In this document: piece after piece, positions 27,608-36,839 of the stretch
Layout of the letters: each line of letters opens with the position of its first letter
Position numbering within the stretch: position 1 is the first letter of the stretch
NCBI RefSeq assembly: GCF_002243175.1
Contig: NZ_NDYF01000013.1
Coordinates: 186,001 to 250,000 of the forward strand
Length of the DNA stretch: 64,000 nucleotides
Direction: 5' to 3'
From: Finegoldia magna_J
Lineage (GTDB): Bacteria > Bacillota > Clostridia > Tissierellales > Peptoniphilaceae
The notes under the pieces: model-generated
Database searches by the model: none
Told to the model about the DNA's origin: nothing
What the model saw: only the letters and a program-made list of their open reading frames with translations
Position numbers and translations under genes: made by a program

Positions 27608-29185
27608 TCATCTCTCCTTTGGAAATTCCATCGCCTTAGCGAATATTTTTTCATAGTCCTTTGTCATTGATAATTCTATATAATTCATATCTTCAGCAAG
27701 AGTGGACATTTCTTCTTTTATTTTATCATTCATTAAACACATGTACGCTCCTATTAAAGATGAATTACCTACATAACTTATTTTGGATTCAATTTCGTAA
27801 GGCAGAATTCCCACACCTACGATTGATGATGGTTTCAAATGACTTCCGAATTGACCTGCGACAATACATTCGTTCAAATCAGAAATATCCAATCCCTCTT
27901 CATCCAAAAGTTTTATAAAACCAGAAAGTATCGCTCCTTTTGCAAGTTGTACTTGTCTGATGTCAGATTGCGTGATAACAAGTTCATCAGTCATCATGAA
28001 CTCTCTTTTATCATCTACAATTCTTACCAAATCTTTTCTAAAATCATCGACAGAGTTTGGATCGATTATTCTTCCTCTTTTGTTGACGATTTTATTTCTA
28101 ACAATTTCGCTGATTACAGAAAGAATACCACTACCACAAATTCCTTTTGGAGGTTTGTCGCCGATTGTTTGTAATTTGACATCTGACCCGTCGATTACAA
28201 CATCTTCAATAGCTCCTTGTTCTGCTCTCATTCCACATTTTATATTCATACCTTCAAGTGCAGGACCAGCTGCACAAGAACAACAATACAATTTGTCATT
28301 AGTCTTCAAAACTATTTCGCCGTTTGTACCGATATCAATAAACAGTGTGTTTTCCCTGTTTCTCATATCTGTAACATAAGCACCAGCAACTATGTCTGCT
28401 CCGATATACGCTGAAACATTTGGCAAAGTGTACAACTTTGCGTCCAAATTCAGTCCAATATCTTCGCACATCACACTCTTTGCTTCAGTGAAAACTGGTT
28501 TGTAAGGGAATTTCCCCAAGCTTCTTGCATCCACTCCCAAAAGCATGTGAACCATTGTAGTGTTAGCCGCAATGTCCACTTCTTTGATATCTTTTCTGTC
28601 GATTTTTGATTCGACAATCATCTTGTCTATCAATTTATTCATAGAACTTACAATGCTGTGTTGAAGAATTTTCGCTGCATTTTCATTTTCAAACTCAAAC
28701 GTAATTCTCGTAAGCACATCCAGGCCGTACTTTGTTTGCGCATTAAGTGCAGAGTTTTTCGCAATGATATCTCCAGTTTTCAAATCTACTAAGTTCATGC
28801 ACACAGTTGTAGTACCGATGTCCACACAAATTCCGTAGCCGTCCCTGTATTGTTTTTCAAACTCTGGCATATCTCCTGAGTCAAGCACATCTATGGAGCT
28901 GTTTTCGCTCAAAGTTTCCACTATGACATCGCCACTCATTGTAACTGCACAAGAAAGCCTAATACCATTTTCGATTTCTTCTTTTTTAAGAAGTCTTTTT
29001 TCGGTATCAGTGATTTCGTTGACATTTCCTTCTATGATTTTAATCTTGCACTTACCACAAGTTAGCTTACCATTGCATGAGTTGTCGATGTAGACGTCAT
29101 GTTCAAGCAAAGCATTCATCAAATTGTAGCTTTTGTCGTCTTCTAATTCAATTGTTCTGTTTAAATTATTTATTCTTATCTTCAT
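27608..29185 (-). CDS. Corrinoid-protein reductive activator (RACo/ASKHA ATPase with 2Fe-2S domain)
   Basis: The 525-residue protein has an N-terminal plant-type 2Fe-2S ferredoxin domain with cysteines in DNSCNGKLTCGKCK and a fourth in RLSCAV. The rest is an ASKHA ATPase with GICVDIGTTTVCMNL, FIDIGTNGEIV and CSCAAGPALEG. Such proteins reduce inactive Co(II) corrinoid proteins to Co(I) at the expense of ATP. It overlaps the upstream methyltransferase-like gene by 20 bases and is in one operon with the corrinoid protein, its likely target. Confidence 0.9.
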   Translation of the reverse strand: MKIRINNLNRTIELEDDKSYNLMNALLEHDVYIDNSCNGKLTCGKCKIKIIEGNVNEITDTEKRLLKKEEIENGIRLSCAVTMSGDVIVETLSENSSIDVLDSGDMPEFEKQYRDGYGICVDIGTTTVCMNLVDLKTGDIIAKNSALNAQTKYGLDVLTRITFEFENENAAKILQHSIVSSMNKLIDKMIVESKIDRKDIKEVDIAANTTMVHMLLGVDARSLGKFPYKPVFTEAKSVMCEDIGLNLDAKLYTLPNVSAYIGADIVAGAYVTDMRNRENTLFIDIGTNGEIVLKTNDKLYCCSCAAGPALEGMNIKCGMRAEQGAIEDVVIDGSDVKLQTIGDKPPKGICGSGILSVISEIVRNKIVNKRGRIIDPNSVDDFRKDLVRIVDDKREFMMTDELVITQSDIRQVQLAKGAILSGFIKLLDEEGLDISDLNECIVAGQFGSHLKPSSIVGVGILPYEIESKISYVGNSSLIGAYMCLMNDKIKEEMSTLAEDMNYIELSMTKDYEKIFAKAMEFPKER

Positions 29186-30194
29186 AATCGTAATTCTTAG
29201 ATGCTGTTATTATTGATTTCAAATTTTCAAGTGGCGATCTCATACCTATTCCACAAGCTGGAGATAGAATATTTGATCCGTTGTTTACTGATATTTTTGC
29301 CAATTTTTCGATTTTTTCGCTGTCTGAATATTCAAGCGCATAAGTCGACACATTGCCCATCAACACGTGATGCTTCAAAACTTTCTTTGCATCTTTCAAT
29401 GAAACGATTGAATCGAAGCTCAAGCAATCAGAGTGAATGTCATTGCACAAATCAAGTACAGGAGTCATTCTTCCACATATGTGGACAATTTTTGGAACGT
29501 CTTTGATTCCATCCAAAAACTTATTCAAATATTGTACAGTGAATTCTTTGAAAAATTTTGGTCCCATAATTTCACCAGTACCAGAAGGATCTGAAACTGC
29601 GATCACATCTGCTCCTGCGTCTATTTGTCTATTGGCAAATTCTATTAAATGATCTGTAACGTAATCCATAAATTCGTGAACTCTTTGTGGGTCTTTTCTA
29701 AGAGCCTTGTAGTATTTTACAGAATCCATTATTGATGACGCAGTGCTAACAGGGCCTGTGATATTCCCAATAATTGGGGCGTTTTTTTCTTCGTCCTTCA
29801 AGATTTTAATAGCCTCAATCACGATATCGCTTCGGGAATCTTCTTTCTTGAAATCTTTGATTTTTTCCCAATCTTTGATATTATCGAATGCGTATTCGAT
29901 AACATGTGGTTCGTAAATTTCATTTCCAAAATCGACAACTGAACCCATATCTTCAGCTTCAATCGTCATGCAGAATGGAACTCCAATATTTTCGAAAATT
30001 TTTTCGTCGTAGATAGCTTTCGCCAAATCAGCCATTTTCCTAGAATCCAAGTGAGCTTCCGGAAGGTAAATATCTTTCAATTCCATTAGCTCCTTGGATA
30101 TCATATTCATCATTCCACCCGGACAAATCACAGGAATTCTATCGATGAAAATATGATTTAACGCATTTTTTAATCTATCTTTTTCGTTAATCAT
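29166..30194 (-). CDS. URO-D-fold cobalamin methyltransferase (MtaA/MtbA-like)
   Basis: The roughly 342-residue protein has the uroporphyrinogen-decarboxylase fold used by corrinoid-dependent methyltransferases such as MtaA, MtbA and CmuA. The zinc ligands are visible as HICG (VHICGRM) and the late cysteine in SPACGIG. True heme-pathway HemE is unlikely because there are no other heme genes and the neighbours are corrinoid proteins. A TTG at 30218 overlaps the corrinoid gene; the ATG at 30194 is more plausible. Methyl donor and acceptor cannot be told. Confidence 0.82.
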   Translation of the reverse strand: MINEKDRLKNALNHIFIDRIPVICPGGMMNMISKELMELKDIYLPEAHLDSRKMADLAKAIYDEKIFENIGVPFCMTIEAEDMGSVVDFGNEIYEPHVIEYAFDNIKDWEKIKDFKKEDSRSDIVIEAIKILKDEEKNAPIIGNITGPVSTASSIMDSVKYYKALRKDPQRVHEFMDYVTDHLIEFANRQIDAGADVIAVSDPSGTGEIMGPKFFKEFTVQYLNKFLDGIKDVPKIVHICGRMTPVLDLCNDIHSDCLSFDSIVSLKDAKKVLKHHVLMGNVSTYALEYSDSEKIEKLAKISVNNGSNILSPACGIGMRSPLENLKSIITASKNYDYEDKNK

Positions 30195-30201
30195 CTCTAT
30201 C

Positions 30202-30855
30202 CTACTTATCTTTACCAACTAATTTCTTAGCAGCTTCCACAGCTTCTACAGCATTTTCAGTGTAAGAATCTGCGCCAATCTTATCTGCGAATGTTTGAGA
30301 AATAGGACCTCCACCAATCATAACTTTGAATCTATCTCTAAGTCCTTGTTCTTTTAACATTTCGATAACTTTACCCATGTTGTCCATAGTAGTTGTCATC
30401 AAAGTTGACATACAAATCAAATCAGCGTCGTTTTCAACTGCTGCATCGATGAAGTTTTGCAATTTAACATCACGACCCAAATCGATCATCTTAAATCCTG
30501 CAGTTTGCATCATCAATTTAACCAAGTTTTTGCCGATATCGTGAGTATCCCCTTCAACAACTCCGATTACTCCAACTCCAAGAATATCGTCGTCGTTCAT
30601 TTCTACGTATTTTTGTAAAACGTCCAAACCAGCATACATGGCATCACTGCAAAGCAAAATATCTGTGATGAAATATTCTTCTTCATCAAAAAGCTTACTT
30701 GCTTGTTGCATACCTTTGATAAGTCCGTCGAAGATACCTTGCTTAGCATCGAATCCCTTGTCGATATATTCTTGACACACCTCAGCGATGTCTTCGTCTT
30801 CCATTTCTACTACCATTTCTGCCATTTTATCCAAATATTCTTGTTGTGTATTCAT
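30202..30855 (-). CDS. Corrinoid (B12-binding) methyl-carrier protein
   Basis: The 217-residue protein has the two-domain build of MtaC/MtbC/MtmC proteins: a helical cap (about residues 1-85) and a Rossmann-like B12 domain with the histidine motif DTHDIGKNLVK at about 103-113 and a glycine-rich GGGP near 182. The histidine is the lower cobalt ligand. It carries the methyl group between the methyltransferases encoded on either side and should be kept active by the RACo-type protein. It is one base from the upstream gene. Confidence 0.93.
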   Translation of the reverse strand: MNTQQEYLDKMAEMVVEMEDEDIAEVCQEYIDKGFDAKQGIFDGLIKGMQQASKLFDEEEYFITDILLCSDAMYAGLDVLQKYVEMNDDDILGVGVIGVVEGDTHDIGKNLVKLMMQTAGFKMIDLGRDVKLQNFIDAAVENDADLICMSTLMTTTMDNMGKVIEMLKEQGLRDRFKVMIGGGPISQTFADKIGADSYTENAVEAVEAAKKLVGKDK

Positions 30856-30856
30856 A

Positions 30857-31639
30857 CTACCTCCTAATTATTATCTCATTTATTTTCTTAAATTTCTTAT
30901 CTGACAAATTCATACATCTATCGCCGAAAATCTTATGTTCTCCTTCAAATAAGAAATCAACATATCTTTGTTCTTCGTCTTTTTCAATTGGTCTGAACTC
31001 TGCCTTGTCCAAACTAATCAAAGCCATCGTGGATTTTGGACATAAGTGAAATTTGAATGGTTTGTCGATGTTTTCGATATCTTTCAAAAACTTCATCAAA
31101 AACTCATCCACATACAATTGCATTTGTTTCGGACCAATAATATCAGCACCCGCCAAACTGTCGGAAAAACTAATCAATCTAATACCACTGTCGACTAATT
31201 TTTCGATGTATTCAACCAAAGCTTTTCTGATTTCATCGTAAAGCTCGACGATTTTGTCGTGTTTTTTTCTGAAAGATCTAAAAACAACCTCAGAGCTTGC
31301 CAAGTTATCCAATATAACCAATGGACCGGCAACCTCCACGATAACTCTCTTTTCGTCCTTCATTTTATCGATCGCTTCAAACAAAGCTTTCACATGTTTT
31401 TGATTGTAATCAAAATCAATCACAATATCATCCACATTATCGTATTTGTACTTGCTGACTTTACCAAGTTCAGCGACAGCACCCATGGCTTCTGATTCTA
31501 GTGTCGAAGACATAGGAATACTTGCATAATCCTTGTCCTTAAAATGTTCTACCAAACAATCCGCATCTTCAAATAATCCCGGATCAGTGATGGGCGTCGT
31601 TTCCATTATAATACAATTATAAGTTCCAACTTTACTCAT
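30857..31639 (-). CDS. Short URO-D-fold methyltransferase-like protein
   Basis: At 260 residues this is about 80-90 shorter than its neighbours and lacks the N-terminal part of the URO-D fold. It keeps a zinc-ligand-like FHLCPKS and a late cysteine (GDRCMNL). It could be a second, divergent methyltransferase or a substrate-specific partner of the corrinoid protein. Its ATG overlaps the end of the CobW-type gene, with the GAGGTG site inside that gene. Confidence 0.7.
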   Translation of the reverse strand: MSKVGTYNCIIMETTPITDPGLFEDADCLVEHFKDKDYASIPMSSTLESEAMGAVAELGKVSKYKYDNVDDIVIDFDYNQKHVKALFEAIDKMKDEKRVIVEVAGPLVILDNLASSEVVFRSFRKKHDKIVELYDEIRKALVEYIEKLVDSGIRLISFSDSLAGADIIGPKQMQLYVDEFLMKFLKDIENIDKPFKFHLCPKSTMALISLDKAEFRPIEKDEEQRYVDFLFEGEHKIFGDRCMNLSDKKFKKINEIIIRR

Positions 31640-32510
31640 TATTCACCTCGATTATTACAAAATCATCGCTATCAGATATTGAATCTGATACTTCCAATCC
31701 ACTCAAAGTTTTGCTAACGAAAACTTTCTTATCTGCAATCTCTACATTTCCCTTGGCTCTCACGATACTTTTTGAATCCAAAAACTTTTCCAAATCATCT
31801 TTTGAATTGAATTTCAATTTCTTTTGAACATTGGTCTTAAATTTGGAATCTTCGTGAGAATGTTCACCGTGTTCGTGATGATGATGTTTGCCACAGCATT
31901 TGTGACCGTGACCGTGACAACAACATTCGTGTTTGTCTTCTTTCTTGTTGTCAGCAAATTCACTCACAATATCTTCTGGATTCATTTTTCTGAAGTCTTC
32001 CTTATGAATAATTGCATTCTTGTTAAATTGTTCGATTGACTTCTTCACTTCTTCGATTTTTTCTTCTTCCAAATTTTCAACGTTCGTTATGTATATTATA
32101 TCAGCATTTTTGATTTGATCATTGAAAAATTCTCCGAAATCATCGTGAAAGCAAATGTAACTGTCGCAATCAACAATTGTCACGCATTTTTGGATTTGCA
32201 AATTCTCTTCGTCTTTTAAAACTTCCAATATATCCGTTAATTTAGCAACTCCTGTAGGCTCAATTATGATGTATTCAAATTGGTCTTTGTCGATTTTGTG
32301 AATAATTTCCTTAAAATCGCTTTTCAATCCACAGCAAATACATCCCGAATTAATTTCAATTATATCGTCGTTTTTAATCAACATTGAATCAATACTCACA
32401 TCTCCAAATTCATTTTCCAATACCAAAGTATTTTTGTTGAATCCCAAAATGTGATTGATAAAAGTTGTCTTGCCTGAACCTAAAAAGCCCGACACTATTA
32501 CTGTTTTCAT
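31632..32510 (-). CDS. CobW/COG0523 metal-chaperone GTPase with His-rich loop
   Basis: The protein (about 292 residues) has the G3E GTPase P-loop GFLGSGKTT, the metal-binding CxCC motif GCICCGLKSD and a central histidine/cysteine-rich stretch (about residues 193-222, with CCCHGHGH and HHHHEHGEH). It ends in a short CobW C-terminal domain. Family members insert or deliver Zn, Co or Fe to client proteins. As first gene of the corrinoid operon it may load zinc into the URO-D-fold methyltransferases. ATGs at 32522 and 32510 are both possible; GGGTGAT precedes the latter. Confidence 0.85.
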   Translation of the reverse strand: MKTVIVSGFLGSGKTTFINHILGFNKNTLVLENEFGDVSIDSMLIKNDDIIEINSGCICCGLKSDFKEIIHKIDKDQFEYIIIEPTGVAKLTDILEVLKDEENLQIQKCVTIVDCDSYICFHDDFGEFFNDQIKNADIIYITNVENLEEEKIEEVKKSIEQFNKNAIIHKEDFRKMNPEDIVSEFADNKKEDKHECCCHGHGHKCCGKHHHHEHGEHSHEDSKFKTNVQKKLKFNSKDDLEKFLDSKSIVRAKGNVEIADKKVFVSKTLSGLEVSDSISDSDDFVIIEVNNE

Positions 32511-32522
32511 ATTATCACCCAT

Positions 32523-32892
32523 TTTTATTTTAACATATTTGATATTGAATATTGCCCAAATAATAATGACTTATTGGATAATCAAATAAATCAATTTTTC
32601 GTTTTTTCTAAAGTAAATACTTTTGCTAGATAAATTTTTATGATTAAATGTAGTTTAATATTTGATTTGTCATATAGGAAATCATTATTAAAAAAATAGA
32701 TTCAGTTTCATTTCAATTTTATTAATAAGAAATTTCATTTTCATTTATTTAAATTTTTATTAAATTTAAATGAATAAAAAATACTACTTATAAAATATTT
32801 CAATAAATGACTGAATTTTTCTATGATAAAATTATAATGCAATTTATAACAATAAATTTATTTATTTAAAAAATCAAAAAAGGAGGATTTAT
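32523..32892. other. 370-bp very AT-rich divergent intergenic region
   Basis: No gene is seen. It separates the leftward corrinoid operon from the rightward methyltransferase/NhaC pair. It holds a TATAAT at 32833-32838 and an imperfect palindrome around 32740-32778 (TTTAAATTT / AAATTTAAA). No cobalamin-riboswitch signature was found by eye. Confidence 0.5.
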
Positions 32893-33966
32893 ATGTTCAA
32901 AGATGAGATGACTCCAAAGGAGAGAATGGAGGCCTTCTCAAAAGGTGAAGAAATGGACAGAATTCCAGTTGTTCCTGATATGGGCGTTACTATGAGTGAC
33001 TATTTGGGATATAAGACTTGGGATTATTATTCAAATTCTGATGTAATCGCCGATACGGAAGTAGCTTTGTTCAAAAGGTTCTACCACGATTCTATCAGCG
33101 TGTCCACTACTTTAAGAGGAATGGCAGAAGCCATGGGAACTGAAATTTGGTATCCAGAAGATGGTATTTCACAATTAAAAGAACCAGTTGTGAAAAAGGT
33201 CGAAGATATCGAAAAATTAAAAATCATCAATCCATTAAAAGATGGAAAGCTACCAGTGTTGATCGAAGCATTGGAAAAAATCAGAGACCAAGTCGGTGAT
33301 GTTGCATCAATCGGTGCTGCAATGACTGGACCATTTTCTGTTGCGGCAAGTGTTTTGGGAACTGAAACTTTACTTCGTTGGATGGTTAAGAAAAAGGATG
33401 CTCTTCATAAAATTATGGACATCATTACTATTAACAACGGAGAATATATTAAGGAAGTTGGCAGTAGAGGATTCGGAATGGGCTTTGCCGATCCAGTTTC
33501 AAGTACTACTTTGATTCGTAAGAAACAATTCGAAGAATTTTCACTTCCATATTTAAAGAGAAACATTGCAGACGTTAAAAAATACTGCGGTTCTTCTGCA
33601 GGTTTGCATATTTGTGGTGACTCAAAAGATTTGTGGCCATTATTAAAAGATTCAGGAATTGGTAACTTCTCATTGGACAACTGCGAAAGTTTATTGGAAG
33701 CTAAGGAAATTCTTGGTAACGACATTGTTATCACAGGAAATGTTCCTCCAGTAGATGTTATGTACTTAGGAAATACTGAAGATGTTAAAAAATCTGTAAA
33801 AGAATGTATCGACATCGGTTACGATTCTCCATGTGGATATGTTTTGTCAACAGGTTGTCAAATTCCAAAAGGAACAAAAATGGAAAATATCGACGCGTTC
33901 ATGGAATACGGACGTGAATTCGGAAATTATAAAAGATTAAAGGAGCTAAAAAATGAAACCAAGTAA
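32893..33966 (+). CDS. URO-D-fold cobalamin methyltransferase (MtaA/MtbA-like)
   Basis: The 357-residue protein is a full-length member of the URO-D-type methyltransferases, with GLHICGDS (zinc His and Cys) and the later cysteine in LSTGCQIP. It is separate from, but back to back with, the corrinoid operon, and probably uses the same carrier protein. The downstream NhaC-family transporter overlaps its end by 14 bases, suggesting that the pair handles uptake and demethylation of one substrate. An AAAGGAGGA site precedes the ATG. Confidence 0.85.
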   Translation: MFKDEMTPKERMEAFSKGEEMDRIPVVPDMGVTMSDYLGYKTWDYYSNSDVIADTEVALFKRFYHDSISVSTTLRGMAEAMGTEIWYPEDGISQLKEPVVKKVEDIEKLKIINPLKDGKLPVLIEALEKIRDQVGDVASIGAAMTGPFSVAASVLGTETLLRWMVKKKDALHKIMDIITINNGEYIKEVGSRGFGMGFADPVSSTTLIRKKQFEEFSLPYLKRNIADVKKYCGSSAGLHICGDSKDLWPLLKDSGIGNFSLDNCESLLEAKEILGNDIVITGNVPPVDVMYLGNTEDVKKSVKECIDIGYDSPCGYVLSTGCQIPKGTKMENIDAFMEYGREFGNYKRLKELKNETK

Positions 33967-35275
33967 AAAAGCACTTCTTCCACTTGTAGTGTTCGTGCTA
34001 TTCTATGTATTATCAGGTGTAGTACTATCACTTCGTGGAGTAGAAATGCCATTCTATCAAATTCCTTCACCTATTTCTATAATGATTGGTGTTGTTGTAG
34101 CATTCATTATTTTTGAAGGAACTATCAACGAAAAAGCCGACGATTTCGTAAAAGGTTGCGGCGATGAAAACATAATAATCATGTGTATTATTTACTTATT
34201 AGCTGGAGCGTTCGCTCAAGTTACTAAAGCAAGTGGCGCAGTAGAATCTGTTGTAAACTTTAGTTTATCAATCGTTCCTGTAAACTTCTTGGTACCAGGA
34301 ATTTTCTTGATTTCTACATTCTTGTCAATTGCAACTGGTTCATCAGTAGGATCAGTAGTAGCATTGGGACCTATCGTTTTTGGTGTTGCAGAAAAAGTAG
34401 GAATCAACCCAGCACTTATGCTTGCAGCTTTGATTTGTGGAGCAATGGCAGGAGATAACTTGTCATTGATCTCAGATACAACAATCGCAGCTACAAGAAC
34501 ACAAAATATAGGAATGAAACAAAAATTCGTAATGAACTCAAAATTTGCCTTCCCAGCAATTATAATTTCTACAATTATTTTCGCAATCATTGGAAGACCA
34601 GAAACAACAATCACAATGGTTAAAGAAAGCTACAACTTAGTTTATGTAATTCCTTATCTATTAGTAATCGTAACAGCATTAATGGGAATGAACGTATTAT
34701 TGGTATTATTCTCTGGTACATTACTAGCCGGAATCATCGGAATGATTTACGGAAAATTCGACACAATTATGTTGTCAAAAACAATTTTCGAAGGATTCAC
34801 AGGAGTATTAGAAATCTTCTTACTATCAATGTTCACTGGTGGTCTTGCTTACATGGTTAGAAAACACGGCGGTATTGATTGGATCATTATGAAAGTTAAA
34901 AACAAAGTTAAAGGTACAAAAAGTGCCGAAGCTGCAATCGCAGCATTAGTTGGACTTACAAACGTAGCCGTAGCAAACAACACAGTATCTATTTTGATTA
35001 CTGGACAAGTTGCATCTGAACTTACAAAAGAATACGATGTAAAACCATCACGTGTTGCATCACTTTTGGATACAACAAGCTGCGTTATCCAAGGAATTAT
35101 CCCTTACGGAGCCCAAATCTTAATAGCATCTGGACTTACTGCAGGAAAAGTTGCACCAACAGATATCATTCCATTCCTAGTTAACCAATACGTATTATTG
35201 GCAATGATGATCCTAACAATCATCACAAGATTTGGAACAAATTCAGATCCTGCCACAGAAGTTGCAGATGATTAA
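33953..35275 (+). CDS. NhaC-family transporter (Na+/H+ antiporter type)
   Basis: The 440-residue membrane protein has about eleven hydrophobic segments and the NhaC-family motifs LSIATGSSVGSV, AGDNLSLISDTTIAAT and NNTVSILITG. NhaC relatives exchange Na+ for protons, and some move organic substrates such as malate/lactate. Overlap with the methyltransferase gene makes import of the methyl-donor substrate, or ion balance for it, a reasonable guess. A GGAG site before the ATG sits inside the upstream gene. Confidence 0.85.
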   Translation: MKPSKKALLPLVVFVLFYVLSGVVLSLRGVEMPFYQIPSPISIMIGVVVAFIIFEGTINEKADDFVKGCGDENIIIMCIIYLLAGAFAQVTKASGAVESVVNFSLSIVPVNFLVPGIFLISTFLSIATGSSVGSVVALGPIVFGVAEKVGINPALMLAALICGAMAGDNLSLISDTTIAATRTQNIGMKQKFVMNSKFAFPAIIISTIIFAIIGRPETTITMVKESYNLVYVIPYLLVIVTALMGMNVLLVLFSGTLLAGIIGMIYGKFDTIMLSKTIFEGFTGVLEIFLLSMFTGGLAYMVRKHGGIDWIIMKVKNKVKGTKSAEAAIAALVGLTNVAVANNTVSILITGQVASELTKEYDVKPSRVASLLDTTSCVIQGIIPYGAQILIASGLTAGKVAPTDIIPFLVNQYVLLAMMILTIITRFGTNSDPATEVADD

Positions 35276-35285
35276 TAGCAAACAA

Positions 35286-35323
35286 GAGGGTGTGTCAGAA
35301 TGATTAAATTTTGATACACCCTC
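35286..35323. terminator. Hairpin after the NhaC gene
   Basis: Arms GAGGGTGTGTCA and TGATACACCCTC pair almost perfectly 11 bases after the stop codon. There is no clean T-run on the plus strand, while the flank 35333-35339 would give Ts upstream of the hairpin only. The sequence also looks like the ends of some insertion sequences, so the terminator call is tentative. Confidence 0.5.
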
Positions 35324-35447
35324 CTCTAAATTAAAAAAATTATAAAATTTATATTATTGAGTATTATAAAAAATACTATTCACAACTTCTCGTTTTTCTT
35401 GTGTTTTTATCATATGTCCCTCTTGTAATTTACTAATATGTGCATTT

Positions 35448-36839
35448 TCATAAATAAGTGAAATCAATTACTTTATCACAAACTGATTCTAAAAACTCAA
35501 TATCATGTGATATTATTAAAATTAGTCTATCTTTTTTCTTTACTTTTTTTATATTCTTAGCGACTATTTTCATATTTCTATAATCTAATCCACTGGTTGG
35601 TTCATCAAAAAATAAAATCTTCTTACCAGATAGCAAGGCAGATAAAATAATCACTCTTTGTTTTTGTCCTCCAGATAAAGTGTGTGGATTTCTATCAATA
35701 ATATTTTCAAGTTCCATATCTTTTAAGTAAGTATTTACGATATTTTTATCTCTAATTTTTGATGTTAATAATATTTCATCAAACACAGTGTCAGTAAATA
35801 GTTGATAGTTTACTTCTTGCATAACAAGCAAACTTTCTTTTATCCTATTTCTTCTATTAAATCGCCTATTATCCTTTAAAATCTCTTCATCGTTTGTTTT
35901 GTATAGTCCACATACAATTTTTGCAAATGTAGATTTACCAATCCCATTTTCCCCAACAATTCCAATTATATTGCCATAAGAAAATTTAAGATTATCAATA
36001 GATAAAATTGTTCTAGCATTTCTTTTAAAAATCAAGTTTCTTATTTCTAATGAGGATTCCTCATTGAAACTCTCCTCATTATTAACTAGGTTTATATCTT
36101 TATAAGAAGAGTGCCTAAGTCCCGTTTTCAAACGTTCATCTTCACTTAACTTTTCAATTTCTTCCATATTGTATTCTCTAATAATTTTGCCATCTTCCAT
36201 ATAGATTGCTCTATCTACTATGTCTTTTAAATACCACAATCTATGTTCTGCAATAATTATAGTTTTTCCCATAGCTTTAAGATTTTCAATTGTCTGTGAT
36301 AGCTCTTTCATTGATTTGATATCTAAACTTGAAGATGGCTCATCAAGTACAAATATTTCAGGACTTAAAGCGTAAGTACTTGCAATGGCAATCTTTTGCT
36401 TCTCGCCTCCTGAAAGGTTGAATATATTTTTATTCATTAGTCTTTCAAGGCGAAGGTCTTTTTCAACTTCTGTAATTCTTTTATTAATTGTTTCCGTATC
36501 TATACCATAATTTTCTAAACCAAAAGCGATCTCATCTGTAGTATTAGTTGTATAAAACTGAGTTTTAGGGTTTTGAAAAACTGAACCTACAAATTTGGAT
36601 AATTCATGTATTTCAGTTGTAAAGGTATTAATGCCATTTACTCTAACACTTCCACAAATATCCCCATCATAAAATTCAGGAATGATTCCATTAATAAGCT
36701 TTAATAGGGTAGATTTTCCACATCCACTCTTACCACACAGAAGAATACATTCTCCTTTTTTTATTTTTAAGTTTATATCTTTTAATGAATAATTAGCTCC
36801 ACCCTTATATTTAAAGCTTAATTCTCGAATTTCAATCAT
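35448..36839 (-). CDS. ECF-type double ABC ATPase (EcfA-EcfA fusion), transporter set 1
   Basis: This roughly 463-residue protein carries two complete ABC domains. The first has Walker A GKSGCGKSTL, signature LSGGEKQK and EIFVLDEPSSS; the second has GENGIGKST, LSGGQKQR and ILFFDEPTSG. It energises an ECF importer with the EcfT gene, whose stop overlaps its ATG (ATGA). It ends in TYL at 35448. The frame beside the stop continues open for about 38 codons to 35349, so the tail may be shortened. Its counterpart in set 2 is 49407-50888. Confidence 0.88.
   Translation of the reverse strand: MIEIRELSFKYKGGANYSLKDINLKIKKGECILLCGKSGCGKSTLLKLINGIIPEFYDGDICGSVRVNGINTFTTEIHELSKFVGSVFQNPKTQFYTTNTTDEIAFGLENYGIDTETINKRITEVEKDLRLERLMNKNIFNLSGGEKQKIAIASTYALSPEIFVLDEPSSSLDIKSMKELSQTIENLKAMGKTIIIAEHRLWYLKDIVDRAIYMEDGKIIREYNMEEIEKLSEDERLKTGLRHSSYKDINLVNNEESFNEESSLEIRNLIFKRNARTILSIDNLKFSYGNIIGIVGENGIGKSTFAKIVCGLYKTNDEEILKDNRRFNRRNRIKESLLVMQEVNYQLFTDTVFDEILLTSKIRDKNIVNTYLKDMELENIIDRNPHTLSGGQKQRVIILSALLSGKKILFFDEPTSGLDYRNMKIVAKNIKKVKKKDRLILIISHDIEFLESVCDKVIDFTYL

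Noticed and set aside
27839..28414. Several 65-139 codon plus-strand frames across the RACo gene
   Set aside because: They mirror the coding strand of an intact gene with visible iron-sulfur and ATPase motifs.
32523..32892. Cobalamin riboswitch upstream of the corrinoid operons
   Set aside because: No B12-box or the typical conserved core could be seen in the AT-rich gap on either strand.
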